Origin: Acanthosepion lycidas
Lineage: Eukaryota > Mollusca > Cephalopoda > Sepiida > Sepiidae
Assembly: GCA_963932145.1 (NCBI GenBank)
Contig: OZ010573.1
Coordinates: 24,453,760-24,517,759 of the forward strand
Length of the DNA: 64,000 nt
Reading direction: 5' to 3'
Of this stretch, positions 11,020 to 22,584 are shown in pieces. How positions within the stretch are numbered: position 1 is the first letter of the stretch; each line of letters starts with the position of its first letter. The notes under the pieces are model-generated. The model made no database searches. It was not told the DNA's origin and saw only the letters and a list, made by a program, of their open reading frames with translations. Position numbers and translations under genes: made by a program.

Positions 11020-11612
11020 AGCTTTTTTTTTTTTTTTCTTACAGTAGAGTTCACCTCTTTACAAGGCCTGGGGGTTACTCTAGGTAGAGGGCTATGTTAG
11101 GAGACAATTTGTGATGTTCGGAGTGGAAGATAATGGTTAACCCTAGCCCTGAACAAGTTAAGATTGTAGTGATCAGGGAAACATCTTCTTGGGAGTCGGT
11201 TCCACATAGCAATGGTTTATGGGAAGAAACTGCTTGAGTGGAACAAACTTCTCACTGATGAAATATGGAGGGAATGTGAGTGGTTTCCTACTACGTAAGT
11301 GGCATTTTGTGCCCTTGCTGTGAAGGTTTCCAATTTTGTGGGTCCAGGGAATGTAGTTCGTTCAAGCACTCTGTGGAAGTAGCAATAGAGCAGCAAGAGG
11401 CTTACCACATTCCACCTGTGGGAGAGAGGTTGGAGGGTAGAGAATAATTTGTCACCCACAAAGGATTGGTTGCTAGCAATATAACTAAGAGGTGAAGGCA
11501 AAGTACCAAAAACAAACCCTCCCAGTACAAAACCTGTAAAAAAGAAACAGACCTCTACCATAACATAAACCAGTCTAATAGAATTAAGAAACTGAAAGTG
11601 GGAAACCAACTA
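11020..11612 (-). pseudogene. Non-LTR retrotransposon 3' end with oligo(A) tail, minus strand
   Basis: A T-run at about 11025-11037 marks the A-tail of a minus-strand insertion. The frame at 11217-11609 contains LQPLSHRWNVVSLLLLYCYF and ends near SVRSLFHSSSFFP, matching the RT carboxy end (LqpLSHRrnvasL.LfYrYfhg………RSFFPrta.lWN.LP) of the same broad family as the copy at 540. The part from 11040 to 11215 is a 3' UTR shared with 21150-21600 and, inverted, with 52312-52450. Confidence 0.8.
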
Positions 11613-12760
11613 AGATAGAGCTGTGATAAGTTTTGTATTGGAATATTTTTTTAACAAATAAATAAATAAATTCTTCTTCTCCATATTGTGGTCTCTAAGG
11701 TTAATGCAAGGTGATCGGTGCTCTACCAGAATAGATTTGGTAATATACACAATACACAAATAAGTTGCTGAAATAGTCTTGGCCTAAAATGTAACCAGAC
11801 CTCAGGTTTTTCTGTTGTTGTGGTGGGAGCAAGAATTTTACAACAAGCTCATATAGTTTTCTTTTTTTTCTTTTCTTTTTCTTTTTTCTAATTTTAAATA
11901 TTTTTTTTTTTTTTTAGTAGGGGGTAGTAACTTGTTATAATTAGCCTAATACCTGAAATAGAACATGGAATCTCTGTACTTTCAGACCTTACTAAGAGCT
12001 TTAAGTGCACTTATGTCTCATTCTGCAATCTGAAATATGATTGGTATCATGACTCATCTAGAGAGAGAGTGATTGATTATTAATGTTAGTACAAACATCA
12101 TTCAAGCCCATGAGTAGACACTCTGAACCTTCAAAGTGTAGCCAATCCTCTTAAGTATTTGCAAAATCTCCAAAGAAGTAAATACCTGCAATCTGAAAAT
12201 CCCTGAGAAAATTCATTGGGCTAAGCCACTAAACCCGGTTCATGGAGCACTGTTTGAAGCACAAGCTCACTGTCTGTAGTTCATGAAACTAACATGCTTA
12301 CATGACTCTATAAAAAATTTTTTAAAAAATTGTTTTTTCAAGGAATATAATGATAGCTACCCACCTAATATAATTTTAATTAGATGTTTAATAATCTTCA
12401 ATAAACTGAAAACAAATGGTAATTACTTAATTCGCTTTAAAAATCACTTTCATCGATTCTTCACTTGGTAGAAAACGGAAACACTGATTTTTATTTCTTT
12501 TGTTTTTGCTTTCGATGATCTCTTGTGGGCTAGGCTGAGTTTGTCCAGAACTAAGTGCACAGATTGTATATTATCAAGATTGGTTGCAGCAGGGCGGGTT
12601 GGCAGTGTGAGTCATGCAACAAGTGCACGGGTTGACCAGTGAACTACTGGTTTTGTGTATTTGCATGTGATGACGCATTTAACCCAGGCTCCAGTACGAC
12701 ACATTTGTCCCTGCATGCTCTCTCTCTCCTTTTTTTTTTTTTTTGCTTACTAATCTGATT
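11613..12760. other. Intron sequence, nothing identified
   Basis: AT-rich with T-runs and an (AT)n tract at 12766-12800 just beyond it. No exon, RNA or element recognised. Confidence 0.55.
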
Positions 12761-12805
<45 letters not shown>

Positions 12806-12817
12806 TTGTGTATAGAA

Positions 12818-12925
12818 GAGGCTGATGAATACTTCTCAGCCCAACCCACTTACAAAAATCTGACCAAATAATCAATGAGATTTTTTTTTTAATCATTTCA
12901 TCCCTAGCAAGGCAATAAAGCCACT
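12818..12925. mobile_element. Truncated MITE of the same family
   Basis: It contains 'gctgatgaatacttctcagc' and 'cccacttacaaaaatctgac', parallel to 1093-1130, then a T-run and a poorly preserved right side. It lies beside an (AT)n tract and immediately before the LINE piece at 12935. Confidence 0.5.
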
Positions 12926-12934
12926 AAGATAGAA

Positions 12935-13480
12935 GGGGTTACTGAGTGTGGAAGAATGTGAGGAAAGGAAAAACATTATTAAAGAGAGAGAGAACACTGA
13001 CAGAAAAGGAATTAAGAAAATAGAAGATAACAATTGACATTACATTTAAATTTTTGAAGATAAAAGTTGACTGGGAAGCAAGAAGCCGGAAGAGAGTTCC
13101 ACAAGCAAGAAGTGTGAGAGAACAAACTGTTAGCATAGAATTTATGGTTACATCTAACCATTTCAAATGTAAAATGATTGGACTTAACCAACTGCCAATA
13201 TGGTTCAATTCTTAAGTTCGTAAAGTCAAGGAACCAAAGAGAAAAAATTACAATGAAAATATTTAAAGAAAAGACACAGGGAAGCTACATTATGGCAATG
13301 GGAAGATGTGTAAAGCTGAGATGCCAGTTCAGAACTGATAACATTGCAGATTATTCTTTATATTTTATAACGAATCTCTAAATACATAGAAGCATCAGAC
13401 CAGATGTGGCAGCAGTATTCAATGCATAGACGAATAGTAGACTTACAATTTTAGCAAAAACTTCTCAGTTGAGCATAGAA
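12935..13480 (-). pseudogene. Second, more decayed copy of the jockey/CR1-type RT end
   Basis: The nucleotide sequence from about 13200 to 13460 runs parallel to 555-830. Shared blocks include 'gctgagatgccag', 'accagatgtggc' and 'agcatcagaccagatgtg'. The element extends towards its 3' end (12935 side) with a further stretch not seen in the copy at 540. Stops and indels prevent any long frame. Orientation is minus. Confidence 0.7.
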
Positions 13481-13779
13481 CTTCCAGCATAGTTTCATAT
13501 ATACATATATATATATATATGTATGTATATATAAAATAGATAGGTTAGTTAATAAAACAAGGACAAACGAAAGGGTGCCAATATAATCTGTATGATAAAC
13601 ATTTAATAAATATTAATTGTTCACCATATGACAGAAATGAAGCATGGAGAGAAAGGTTTTAAGTTTGGAATTTTTGGACATGCCTGTGTCCTTCATCAAC
13701 AGACCAAAGAATAAACAGAGAAATGGGAATTATTCACTGACAGATGTTTTTGTAGATGGGGTATTTTCTATATTTTTTA

Positions 13780-13802
13780 ATATGTATGTATGTATGTATG
13801 TA

Positions 13803-13857
<55 letters not shown>
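13780..13857. repeat. (TATG)n/(GT)n/(AT)n compound microsatellite
   Basis: TATG repeats pass into GT and then AT repeats. Confidence 0.95.
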
Positions 13858-13884
13858 CACATTTCTCTCATCCTTTAACATCAA

Positions 13885-13980
13885 TACACGGAAGGTTATT
13901 CGTGAGTATGAACAGATTTTATTAAAAATTAGCAGACATAATGTCTGTAATTTATTCAATCAGACATGCCTAAAATATAT
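13885..13980. repeat. Unclassified dispersed repeat, copy 1
   Basis: 'gtgagtatgaacagatttta', 'agcagacataatgtctgtaa' and 'ttattcaatcagacatgcct' are collinear with 46678-46752. An (AT)n tract precedes both copies. Confidence 0.7.
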
Positions 13981-14071
13981 ATATGCATGTATGTATGTGT
14001 CCAATAAAGAAATGTATATGGTGATTTTCTAAGTGTAGCTTAGATATGGCACAAAGCTTAAAGTATGAGAC

Positions 14072-14158
14072 ACCTAGTGAGGATCAAACTCACTCTTCAG
14101 TCATAATTGATCTAGTGAGACAAGCTTGCTAACCATTACATCACATCGAAGTGCCCAT
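14072..14158 (-). mobile_element. tRNA-like SINE head, minus strand
   Basis: Inverted, it reads GATGTGATGTAATGGTTAGC (A box) and GTGAGTTTGATCCTCAC (B box), about 50 bases apart. A cloverleaf stem is not preserved. The family is shared with 42762. Confidence 0.7.
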
Positions 14159-14784
14159 AAAGAAAATATGTATGAATCCAGATCATTATTGGTAGGAAAG
14201 TTATTGAAGGAATAGAGCTTTATGGCATACCAGCTTTTTTGACCAAAGGAGCAGGAATCAGATGGAATTGTTATTATGTGAACATGTATATCTGATAAAC
14301 TTATCACCATGGCAATTGCAATTACTTGGCCCACACACTTTCTTTTCCTAAGTTTTTTTTTTTTTTTTTTTTTTTTTTTGTATTTTAAAATTGTTCCAAA
14401 TTTTATTAGCAGTTTTTTTTTTGTTTTTTTTTTTAATCATTTTGGTGCCAGTTTTTATCACAGATTTAATAAAATCATAGTATAGCTTGTCCAGTCAAAC
14501 TAAAAAGAAACAATTTCAATTAAGATTTTAAGATGATGATAATCAGACCAATTTTTTTGGCACATGACAGAAAAATGGTCTTTAGTCGGGAACCATATAT
14601 GTTACATCTCTGATTAAACCCACAGTGTATATATATATATGTATGTGTGTGTATATATACTAACTATGTGAACCCTCAGGCCACACTATTGCCAGGCTAA
14701 GTGTTGCTATTGTGGATTTTGATGCAAGTAGGTTTTTACAAGATAGAATTACTAGTTTCATATCCAACTGGTTTTGAAATAAGA

Positions 14785-14945
14785 GTTGTCCTTCTTCTAG
14801 ACTGGTTGCCAAACAAAGCTACATAGGTCAGTCTACCTTGTAATTCACCTCTAGATGGGAAGAGATGGATTCATACCTTTCCAAATGTATTTGTGTGAAA
14901 GCAATGCCAATCCCACTTTCTGTCCTGGTAATTGCTACACTATGC
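14785..14945 (-). mobile_element. SINE body, minus strand
   Basis: In inverted orientation it contains 'gtttggcaaccagtctagaa', 'ggtagactgacc', 'ggtgaattac' and 'ccatctctt', the body blocks seen at 16440-16520. The tRNA-like head (right side) is only faintly recognisable. Confidence 0.65.
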
Positions 14946-15680
14946 ACACACATTATGTATATATAAAATGTGATTAATAAATATGCATGACAATAATCAA
15001 GTTGTATAAATGTCTGTTTTCTCATGACTTATTCCTCTTCGTGACTCATATCTTTTCATATCTGTCAGCACATCTTATAGACAAGAAAATGATTTCATTT
15101 CAGTTTTGGGACAAATTGTTTGTGAATTTTAGTTCAGCCAGGTGAAGTGATTGCTTCTAACTTGACTAAAATAAATTTAATCAAATAGCCTCTTATAGAA
15201 ATGAAGATAAACATTTATCTTTTTGTCTCATCTGTCAAGCTATAGGAATTATAATTATTGAATTATTATTTGTATTGGGCGTTTAAGACAGAAGGAAATC
15301 ATATAAAATATTTTTTTAATATTGAAGGAAAGCTATATAAAATTAACTGTGAATATTTTGTGTGTCACTGAACAAAAAAAAAAAAAAAAAAAAGCTTCCA
15401 AATTGATAGAGGAATTGAGAAAAAGTAAGGATAGAACTATTTTCATAAAATGGTTGTTTTTTTTTTATCTCTTATTTACTTCTTTCTCTTAGTTTTTACC
15501 CTTAGAAAATATTAAATAAATAACAAGCTTTGAAATAATCATTTCCCAAATTATGATATAAGCATTTCTTTTTGGTATGACTGTATTGGTGAATGCACAC
15601 ACACATACACACAATATTTTGCAGGATGTAATATATATCAGCATATTTAACATGCTTAAAATTTTAATGTACCTTTTGAA

Positions 15681-15683
<3 letters not shown>
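14945..15683. other. Intron sequence, nothing identified
   Basis: AT-rich with A- and T-runs (A-run at about 15374-15393). No exon, RNA or element recognised. Confidence 0.55.

Positions 15684-15720
<37 letters not shown>
15684..15720. repeat. (AT)n microsatellite
   Basis: Uninterrupted AT tract; a mariner MITE is inserted at its right edge. Confidence 0.97.
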
Positions 15721-15724
<4 letters not shown>

Positions 15725-15800
15725 GTTGGTGCAAAAATAATGTCGTTTTCTCACATATGTTACTATGTGAGAAAACGCCATTATTTTTGCACCAACCTAA
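15721..15800. mobile_element. MADE1-like mariner MITE, copy B (80 bp), inside an (AT)n tract
   Basis: It has the same terminal repeats as copy A, with flanking TA at 15719-15720 and 15801-15802. The centre is of the short type (GTCGTTTTCTCACA…TGTGAGAAAACGCC). It sits at the edge of an (AT)n microsatellite (15684-15720), a natural supply of TA targets. Confidence 0.95.
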
Positions 15801-15802
15801 TA

Positions 15803-16311
15803 TATATTTGTTCATTGCTCCACTGGAGAAGTATAATAGATTCCAGATTTCACCACAAACCTGACCTTCATTCTGTGGAATCAAGGGTGATTTGGAGAGC
15901 CATATCTTGAAAAGAATATCTACTTTTATGCTACAGAATTATGTATGTATTGTATGCATATGAGAATATAACACACACACAGTGCATCTGTTTAAATTCT
16001 AAACAAAGCTGTTGTATTCAATTATACTAATCATTTTGGGAAAGGCGTCAATCTACATCAGCAACCTCCAATTAAGGAAAATAAAAGGCATAGTATAGTT
16101 TTCTCGTCTTGGTCAGACAACTGTCTAGAAGTCAGTATAAGACCTATTACTCCCCATGTTGAATAAAGCTTTAGGAAAGCCTGAAAAAAATGGCTAATAT
16201 AATTAAAATATGTGTGTGTTATATGAAGACACTTTAGATCTTGCTTCTTTTTTTTCTTCTTTCAAATTAGAATAAGATTATTATTATTATTATTATTCTT
16301 TACTCTTTGAA
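15803..16311. other. Intron sequence between a MITE and a SINE
   Basis: Nothing identified apart from a short (TTA)n microsatellite at about 16277-16300. Confidence 0.5.
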
Positions 16312-16555
16312 AGGATGTGTTAGTGTAATGGTTATTGGTGCAGAAAATAGAATCATTAAGCTGGGTTCAAGTTCTGATCTAATCTTTTGTGTTCACTTTC
16401 AACTAATGTTTTATGGAAAGGCATGAATTGACATTTTTCTCCTCCAGCTATAGGTTAAATAGCAGAGTTTGTTGGGTTCACTAAAACTTGGGTGGCAACC
16501 AGTCTAAAAGAAGGGTAACTGGAGAAGTCAATGAGAAATTACTGTCTCTTAATAA
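16312..16555 (+). mobile_element. tRNA-derived SINE
   Basis: The head GGATGTGTTAGTGTAATGGT (A box) and GGGTTCAAGTTC (B box, 16363-16374) are followed by 'ggcatgaattgac', 'ctccagctataggttaaata' and 'ggtggcaaccagtctaaaag'. These body blocks are shared with the other SINEs here. The TTA microsatellite just before it and the LINE 3' end just after it crowd its borders. Confidence 0.85.
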
Positions 16556-16675
16556 CTCATGACAGTTTATAAATAATAAAGAAAAGAATATGTGGAGAGC
16601 CACGGTCATCTACATTCTGAAGGGACATAGAATTAAAAAACAAAACAAAGAAAAACGTTGAATAAACAGTCGTTT
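16555..16675 (+). repeat. RTE-type LINE 3' terminus, copy 1
   Basis: It reads MWRATVIYILKGH, the common end (LWRaMI…vlkGHGT) of RTE-type proteins, followed by an A-rich tail 'aaaaaacaaaacaaagaaaa'. It is collinear with 17030-17130. Confidence 0.65.
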
Positions 16676-17027
16676 TTGAGTAGGATTGACCAAATTCTCA
16701 ATAACAACAATAATAAAAATAAGAACAGCAGAGCCAAATAATACAAGAAATGAACTATGCAATATGAGGTAAGGCAACTCTAGAGGAGTAGCAAAGTAAA
16801 GTAATTATAAGATGGTAAAGAAAGTAAGTGTTCCTATGTAAATGGGATACAGTCAAGTGGTTATAGCCTTCTTACTTCAAGGCATGAAAGAAAAATTGCA
16901 TGAATAAGACCAATAATTGTCTATTTCTATTGACTAAGAAGAAATCCCATCATATCTCAAAAGGATTTGTCTATCAATTTGGGAAAATGAGATTTTTAAC
17001 AGTCATTCCATAAGAGTAAAACCAACA
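16676..17027. other. Intron sequence between the two LINE 3' ends
   Basis: AT-rich. The 3' part may be shared LINE UTR, but nothing is firm. Confidence 0.5.
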
Positions 17028-17130
17028 ATTTATAAATAATAAAGGAAAAAAATCTGTGTAAGCGATATGATCACCTACATCCTGAAAGGATATAACATTA
17101 AAAAACAAAAAACAAAAGAAAACACTTGAA
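17028..17130 (+). repeat. RTE-type LINE 3' terminus, copy 2
   Basis: It shares 'tttataaataataaag', 'gatcacctacatcctgaaag' and the A-rich tail with copy 1 at 16555. The two lie 0.47 kb apart in the same orientation, so either two insertions or a local duplication. Confidence 0.65.
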
Positions 17131-17412
17131 AGTTCAATAAATTCTTCTGCCATCCTTCCTTGCACTTTAAAGCACAATTCTAAGCATGATTTTGAATATC
17201 AACATTAAATGAATTGTTCTTTGTTAAAAGTTCCTTGAAAAGCAAAAAACAAAAAAAATCACTTGTATCCTTAATGAAGTAAGAAGAAAGAAAGAAAACA
17301 AATACATTTAGTAACAGTGTTTTAGTTGCTTAGCAAATTATATCTTTAGCTTCATCAGAATCCTGTTCTCTAATAACCGGATCCATTTTTATATTCATTC
17401 ATGTACTAGCTA

Positions 17413-17492
17413 CACATGTAGCTCAGTGGTAGAGCAACTGACTTTAGGCTGAGAGGCTTTATTACTACAAACTCTAATTCATGAGGTCAAGA
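17413..17492 (+). mobile_element. tRNA-like sequence with an intact D-arm
   Basis: TGTAGCTCAGTGGTAGAGCA is a textbook tRNA D-arm and A box. The anticodon arm side (CTGACTTTAGGCTGAGAGG) is plausible, but the T-arm (ACAAACTCTAATTCATGAGG) has lost the GGTTCGAATCC box and no acceptor stem closes. A working tRNA is unlikely; a tRNA pseudogene or SINE head is more likely. Confidence 0.6.
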
Positions 17493-17494
17493 GC

Positions 17495-18775
17495 TTTTTT
17501 ATGCTTTTGTGCAATGAAATCTAACTAATCTTCACAAAGAATGAAAATGATTCTACGAGGTGTGTACAAAAGTTTTCAGAAGAAACGAACAAAACTGGTT
17601 TTGAACTGTGTATTCATTTCCTAGTTAAAAAAAAAAAAAAAAAAAAAAAATGACCTGGTGATAACTTAAAAGCAAAAAAAAAAAACAACTTCTGCTTGAG
17701 TTTGCATTGACATGATTTTGCTTGCTTTCTTGTGAGCTAACCTGTTTCTGTTGGGATTTACCAAACAGTGACTAAAACAGGATGTCAGTTTTGATTAGTG
17801 CAACATTGAATAGAATCTTGAATTTGAATTTTGGCTTCATTTTAGATCCTTTCTTTTGAGAAAGGCATGAATCTACTACTCTCTGATTGGTTGGTTGAAC
17901 GTTATTTTTTTTTTTTTTTTTTTTTTTTTTTGATATATTTGAAAAATGTCTCTTTATTGGCATCTCACTTTGGTTGCTTGTGCAAAGAGTGAATAAGTAA
18001 ACCTTTGACCAAACCACTCTTCAATAACAACCTTACCTGCAGTAACGACAAAATAACTGTCAACATTGACATCAATTAATCTGTCAATTAGACAGTTTTT
18101 TTGACAAGGAATATTTAGTTGAACTTCTGTTTGAATAAATTGCAAGTGGGTGAAGTGTGTTGTGGGAGAGTTGTTCCATGTTTGATGAAACATGGTTGTT
18201 AAAAATATTTTGCTAAGATTATGTAAACTACCTTAAAAACATGATCCAGCAATATAAATATAATAATTTCATTGAATAAGTGTTTATTTGTATTTATTAT
18301 TGTTGTGGAATAAAGAGTACCCCCCCCCAGTGACTCTATGAACTTGTCCAATGCTATAAAGAGTTCCATTGAATGGTGTTGAGGTGAGTCATATGGGAGT
18401 CATTCTTCATACAAACTATACAGGTGTTATGGCAATAGCCTAAGCATTACAAATAGAAAATCCTTTAACAAATTACACTATACCAAGAAGGAGTGTGTGT
18501 TATAACAATATCTTACAATAGGAAGTTATAATAATAATCAACAAATAGACTGAAATATGATTGCCAAAAATTAAACTTTTGAACTTAAAAAATACAGCTA
18601 TCTCATCCAGACCCCATTGCTGTCCATGTCATGATGCAACATGCAGGAAGCATACATTTGTATACAGTTTAAATGCAAATATTATGCTTTGGAATGAGTC
18701 ATCCCAGCAGTTGTTGCTTTTGGTTCCAATGCAGAGATACTCGTTACAGTATAAGTATTAATAAGTAGTTTATCT
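17495..18775. other. Intron sequence; possible lone mariner-type end
   Basis: At 17555 'ctacgaggtgtgtacaaaag' resembles the start of some mariner elements (ACGAGGTGTGTxCAAAAAGT), but no partner end was found. The rest is AT-rich with A- and T-runs. Confidence 0.4.
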
Positions 18776-18779
18776 TCCT

Positions 18780-20080
18780 TTTGGTCATTCCTTGTCCTGT
18801 TTTGTTGGATTTACATACTTGGATATTAAGTATTTCTTTCTATAAGCTGCACACCTGTTATTTGTCTCTCCATTAGCAGGTCTGACAATATTCGCTTTTC
18901 GACAGTTCATGGCAAGGAACTTCTGAGACCAGCAGTTGCTGTGGGCATTTATTTTCCTAACAAGACATTTAAACAAGTTCACCAAACATACATGAAAAGT
19001 GCATTTTCTCTTTCCGTATTGAGCATGAGGCTTTATGTAATTCATTACAACATAGGCATTATAGACTGTTCACATAAATAGCCCCATCAACAAGTATCTC
19101 AACCACTTGTAATAATGCTTATTTTTAGAGTTTTGCCATTTTTATCTTTGTTCTCTATCTATGCTTTGACTGCATTGGGATAATTTATTAACAGTCTTCT
19201 GTCTTCATGTATATTGTATGTTGGAACTTCCTCCACTGGAGCTGTAATGTACATAATAGTAACAAAGTTTTTTTATCTTATCAAGTGATAAGCCCTTATG
19301 AAGCATATCCTATTTACTTTTTTTATTTTATAGTTTTTCTCTTTATTATTATTCTTTTAAAGTCCTTGCAGCACCTCACTGACTGTTAAACATGTACAGT
19401 ATTAACTTCTATGTGGAATAAAAGTAGTTGGTGCACCATGAATGATTTTACCCCAAAAAATCTACTTTCAGGCAAACAACCAAGTTAGCTGTGACTCCCA
19501 GAATGGCTAGGGCATGAGTGTTGTCTTTTCTACCAGTTTAGATCTCACCAGCACTGGATATGCTACTGTTAACATATTTGATGAAGACACACTATGTTGC
19601 ATTTTATTAACTAGTCCTTAGTGTATTGTCTGAAGTAAAGTTTACTTTGGTTAGAATTTTATCTTCACCTAATGATAGTTCACAACCAGCCACATAATAA
19701 TGTTTGAACATTGGGTGGGTTTTGGAGATTGTATGTTTTAATTTAACTGGAGATCATCTTGATTTACACACTGTAATAATGTCTAAATGCCAAGAGACTT
19801 ACCCAATCCATTACCAACAAACAAAAAAGTATATAGGTGATAAATTTATGTTTTTTTTAATCTCCAGTATTGTTTAGTTTTGTCCTTGTGCAATAAGATT
19901 TCCGTCATGCCTTGTAAATCAAAAATAAAAATAAAACTTTTAATTTCCTCAACTGTCTCTAGTTCCTTCTGAGCTGCTGCTGCTACCCAATGATTTGCTT
20001 TTGTCATGAGCACATCAATGGCTTCATTATCTGTTTTTGGAACTAAGTTCCACGCATTTTCATCTGACAACAAAGTAAAT
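18780..20080 (-). pseudogene. piggyBac-like transposase remnant
   Basis: Near the N-terminal side (20073-19846) the minus frame reads KANHWVAAAAQKELETVEEI and KSFIFIFDLQGMTEILLHKD, ending YWRLKK. This follows the piggyBac pattern 'W..vt.eElkafigi.ilMGi.klp…dYWs'. About 0.7 kb on (19150-18930), KWLRYLLMGLFM, TVYNAYVVMNYIKPH and FHVCLVNLFKCLV match the 'kW..rlf.yllD.s..NayilY……f+..La..Li' block. The Cys-rich tail may follow at 18880-18930. The middle, with most catalytic aspartates, is unreadable. Confidence 0.65.
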
Positions 20081-20344
20081 ATTCAACTGGATTTGAATCT
20101 ATAGTTATGAAATTTGGTATGTATCTGTATCCTGGGTTTTCATTTAGGAGTAAAACACCATCCAGTAAATTTCATGAGGCTTCTGGTCCATTGTGAAGGA
20201 AGAGTAGCAACTCCATTTTCATGGTTCCAAACTTTAAAAACCACAACTCTTAGCTTGACTACAAGCATGTCCTATTTATCATCTTAATTTCATATCAGTA
20301 TTAATATCTATCAAAAACAAAAAGCTGGAAAACCCTTTGATAGA

Positions 20345-20870
20345 TAAAATATTGGAAAAAATCTATGCCATCTCTACTTTCAAAAGTTTTATTTATCTGG
20401 ATTCCTAGCCATGTAGGAATTAAGGGTAATGACAGAGCAGACAAAAGAGTGCTAAACAGACATTAAGACTAGTTCCTGAAAATTACCAAATCCCATAGAC
20501 TGACTTAAAATCATTAAGAAACATGCAAAATCATTAGCAGGAACAATGGAACAGAAAAATGCAAAATAAACTAAATACAGTCTTACCAAACCTCAGAAAA
20601 AACCTTGCCATTATGGAAAATTCCCAAGGGAAGAGGTTACTATAACACGACTATAAATAGGTCACACTAAAATTATGTATTCATTCTTAATGAAACAAGA
20701 ACCACCACCATGGTGTCATAAAGGCCAATCTCAATATATGGTTAAACATTTTCTAATTAAATACTTTGATCTTGGCTTGAAAAGACACAATTTCTTCAAG
20801 GCAAACAGCCTAAAAAGAACTATTTGAAAATATTAAAAGAAATAGAATTATAACATTCCTAAAATCGGTT
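20345..20870 (+). pseudogene. LINE RNase H domain and C-terminus, decayed
   Basis: The frame at 20389-20454 reads FIWIPSHVGIKGNDRADKRV, the RNase H motif (WvPSHvGi.GNe.AD..A) with its last catalytic aspartate. Downstream, TRL.IGHTKIMYSFLMKQE and PPPWC…(about 20645-20710) match the TRLRiGHt.lth.yLl..e.pP.C stretch after RNase H. This identifies an I/jockey-group element that carries RNase H, different from the RTE pieces nearby. Stops are frequent. Confidence 0.8.
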
Positions 20871-21147
20871 GGATTATATGTGAAAATATAAAAAAAAAAC
20901 CCAGATTATCCATTTTATCTAAATATAAATCAAAATCAGTTAAAAATTCACTTAAACAAGCATGTCTTCAAGTTGGGTCATTTATCGCTGATATGCTGTG
21001 AGGGGTTAAATACTTTCAATTATATTATGGTTGAAGGACATTGTTAAGGATGTAAAAACCTAGTATTTTTTTTTTACAAACAAAATGTATATAACTATGG
21101 CCAATATAATGGCTGCTCTGTTAAAGTACCTCATGAGGTCTGAGGTC
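20871..21147. other. Short AT-rich gap between two LINE pieces
   Basis: Nothing identified. Confidence 0.5.
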
Positions 21148-21600
21148 TGTTTTTTTTTTTTTTTTTTTTTGTACAAGGCCCAGGAGCCACTCACAGTAGA
21201 GGGTTAGAGTAACAGGCATAGTTTATATAGATAGCTTCAAAAGATAACAATTAGCCCTAGCCTTGAACAGGTTAAGATTGTAGAAACATCATTTTGACAG
21301 TTGGTTCCACAGAACAGTGGTTCACAGGAAGAAGCTGCTCAAGTAGAACTTACTTGTCACTAATGAAATATAGAGGGCGTGAGGATAGTTTGCTAAAATG
21401 TGCATAGCATGGCAAGTCCTAGTCGTGAAGGTTAGAACTGGCAGAACTTATGAATGTAGTTCATCTGAACACTTTCTATAGAAGTAGTCATAGAGCAGAG
21501 AGAGGCTTACTACAACTTGTCTGTGAATTAGGGGTTGCAGGGTGAAGAATAAGTTGTCAACGATAAGGATGAGAAGATAATTTTGAACTCTACCAATACT
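21148..21600 (-). pseudogene. Non-LTR retrotransposon 3' end, second copy
   Basis: A run of T at about 21151-21170 is followed by 'gtacaaggcccaggagccac' and then by sequence collinear with 11060-11460 (for example 'taaccctagcc' versus 'tagccctagcc', 'ggttccaca', 'gaagaaactgct' versus 'gaagaagctgct'). The coding part is too decayed to read. As at 11020, the T-run is the A-tail of a minus-strand insertion. Confidence 0.75.
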
Positions 21601-22584
21601 TTTTTTTTTTATCTAAATAAACATACCTCTCTTTATTTCTTGGTCATTTTTTTTCACAGCTCAGCATTACATATAGCTTCTGTTTTGTTTCAGAAACTTA
21701 CTTCCTTGCTATTTTAGAAGATGGCCATAAAAGGTGATATGTGATTCTGTTCAGAAATTTGTGAATAATTGTTATGAGTGTAGAGGAGTTATTGACTGAC
21801 TTGCTTTTTACTGTTTTATTCTCAGAAATCAGTTTCCTTTTAAGATATCTGCTTCTAAATCTACAGTATATCTGCAACTTCTTTGCCTTTTCAACCTAGC
21901 TTCTTTGCTTGCAAAGAGGACAATGTCACCTAAATAGTACCAACTTAATTCCCCTTCTTTTGTGGACTCTTTTGTCACCAGGAGAATTGTAATGTTTAAA
22001 TCCTCTCCATTTTCACCATGTCGACAAACATTTTTTTCCCCCAATTTTGTTTTATTTTATTTTTTTCCTGAACATGGTTGTTACCACATTTTTTCTTATA
22101 CTGTTTTTCTTTTCTTTCTCTGTCACTTTGCTGTTCCAATTATTTTGTTTGCTTTTTCTTTTTTTTTTCCTTTTGTCTGTTTTTATTTCTTTTCTTTTCT
22201 CTTCCATACATTTCTCTTTCTTTTTATTTTCTCTTGTATATTTCCTTTTTTATTTTTTGTTCCTTCTTAAAATTGGAATCCTCATTATTTTTCTGCCTTG
22301 TAGTCTTGCTTTATTAGATTTTACAAATTTTCTGCTTGTCTCTTGTCACCCACCCAAATTTTGTCTTCAGTTATTTGTTTTCTTTCAAACCTCCTTTCTT
22401 ATCCCATGACAGCTAAACTGATGACCGTTAATCATTTTGATTAGTTTTCAAAATATTGTATCAGAGAGGAATAATTTCATTGCTGAATTTGAATCCTTTT
22501 TGTTGTGTTCTGTAATGTCTTTATAGTTATAATGGTATCATCCTAAAAATGCTATCTATTTAAATTAGCTTCTCTTTTATGACA
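21601..22584. other. Intron sequence with a T/C-rich stretch
   Basis: The pyrimidine-rich stretch at 22040-22400 gives long Phe/Leu-rich frames in all three phases. These are composition artefacts. Confidence 0.6.

Noticed and set aside
16261-16310. CRISPR-like or other array
   Set aside because: It is a simple (TTA)n repeat; no spaced repeats of CRISPR type occur anywhere in the window.
17413-17492. Functional tRNA gene
   Set aside because: D-arm is perfect but the T-arm box and acceptor stem are missing.
17555-17600. Start of a mariner element (ACGAGGTGTGTACAAAAG)
   Set aside because: No partner inverted end or transposase sequence was found nearby, so it is mentioned only within a gap entry.
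22047-22409. 120-residue Phe/Leu-rich frame that looks like a membrane protein
   Set aside because: All three frames are open because of pyrimidine-rich DNA; no motif, splice site or composition typical of a gene.
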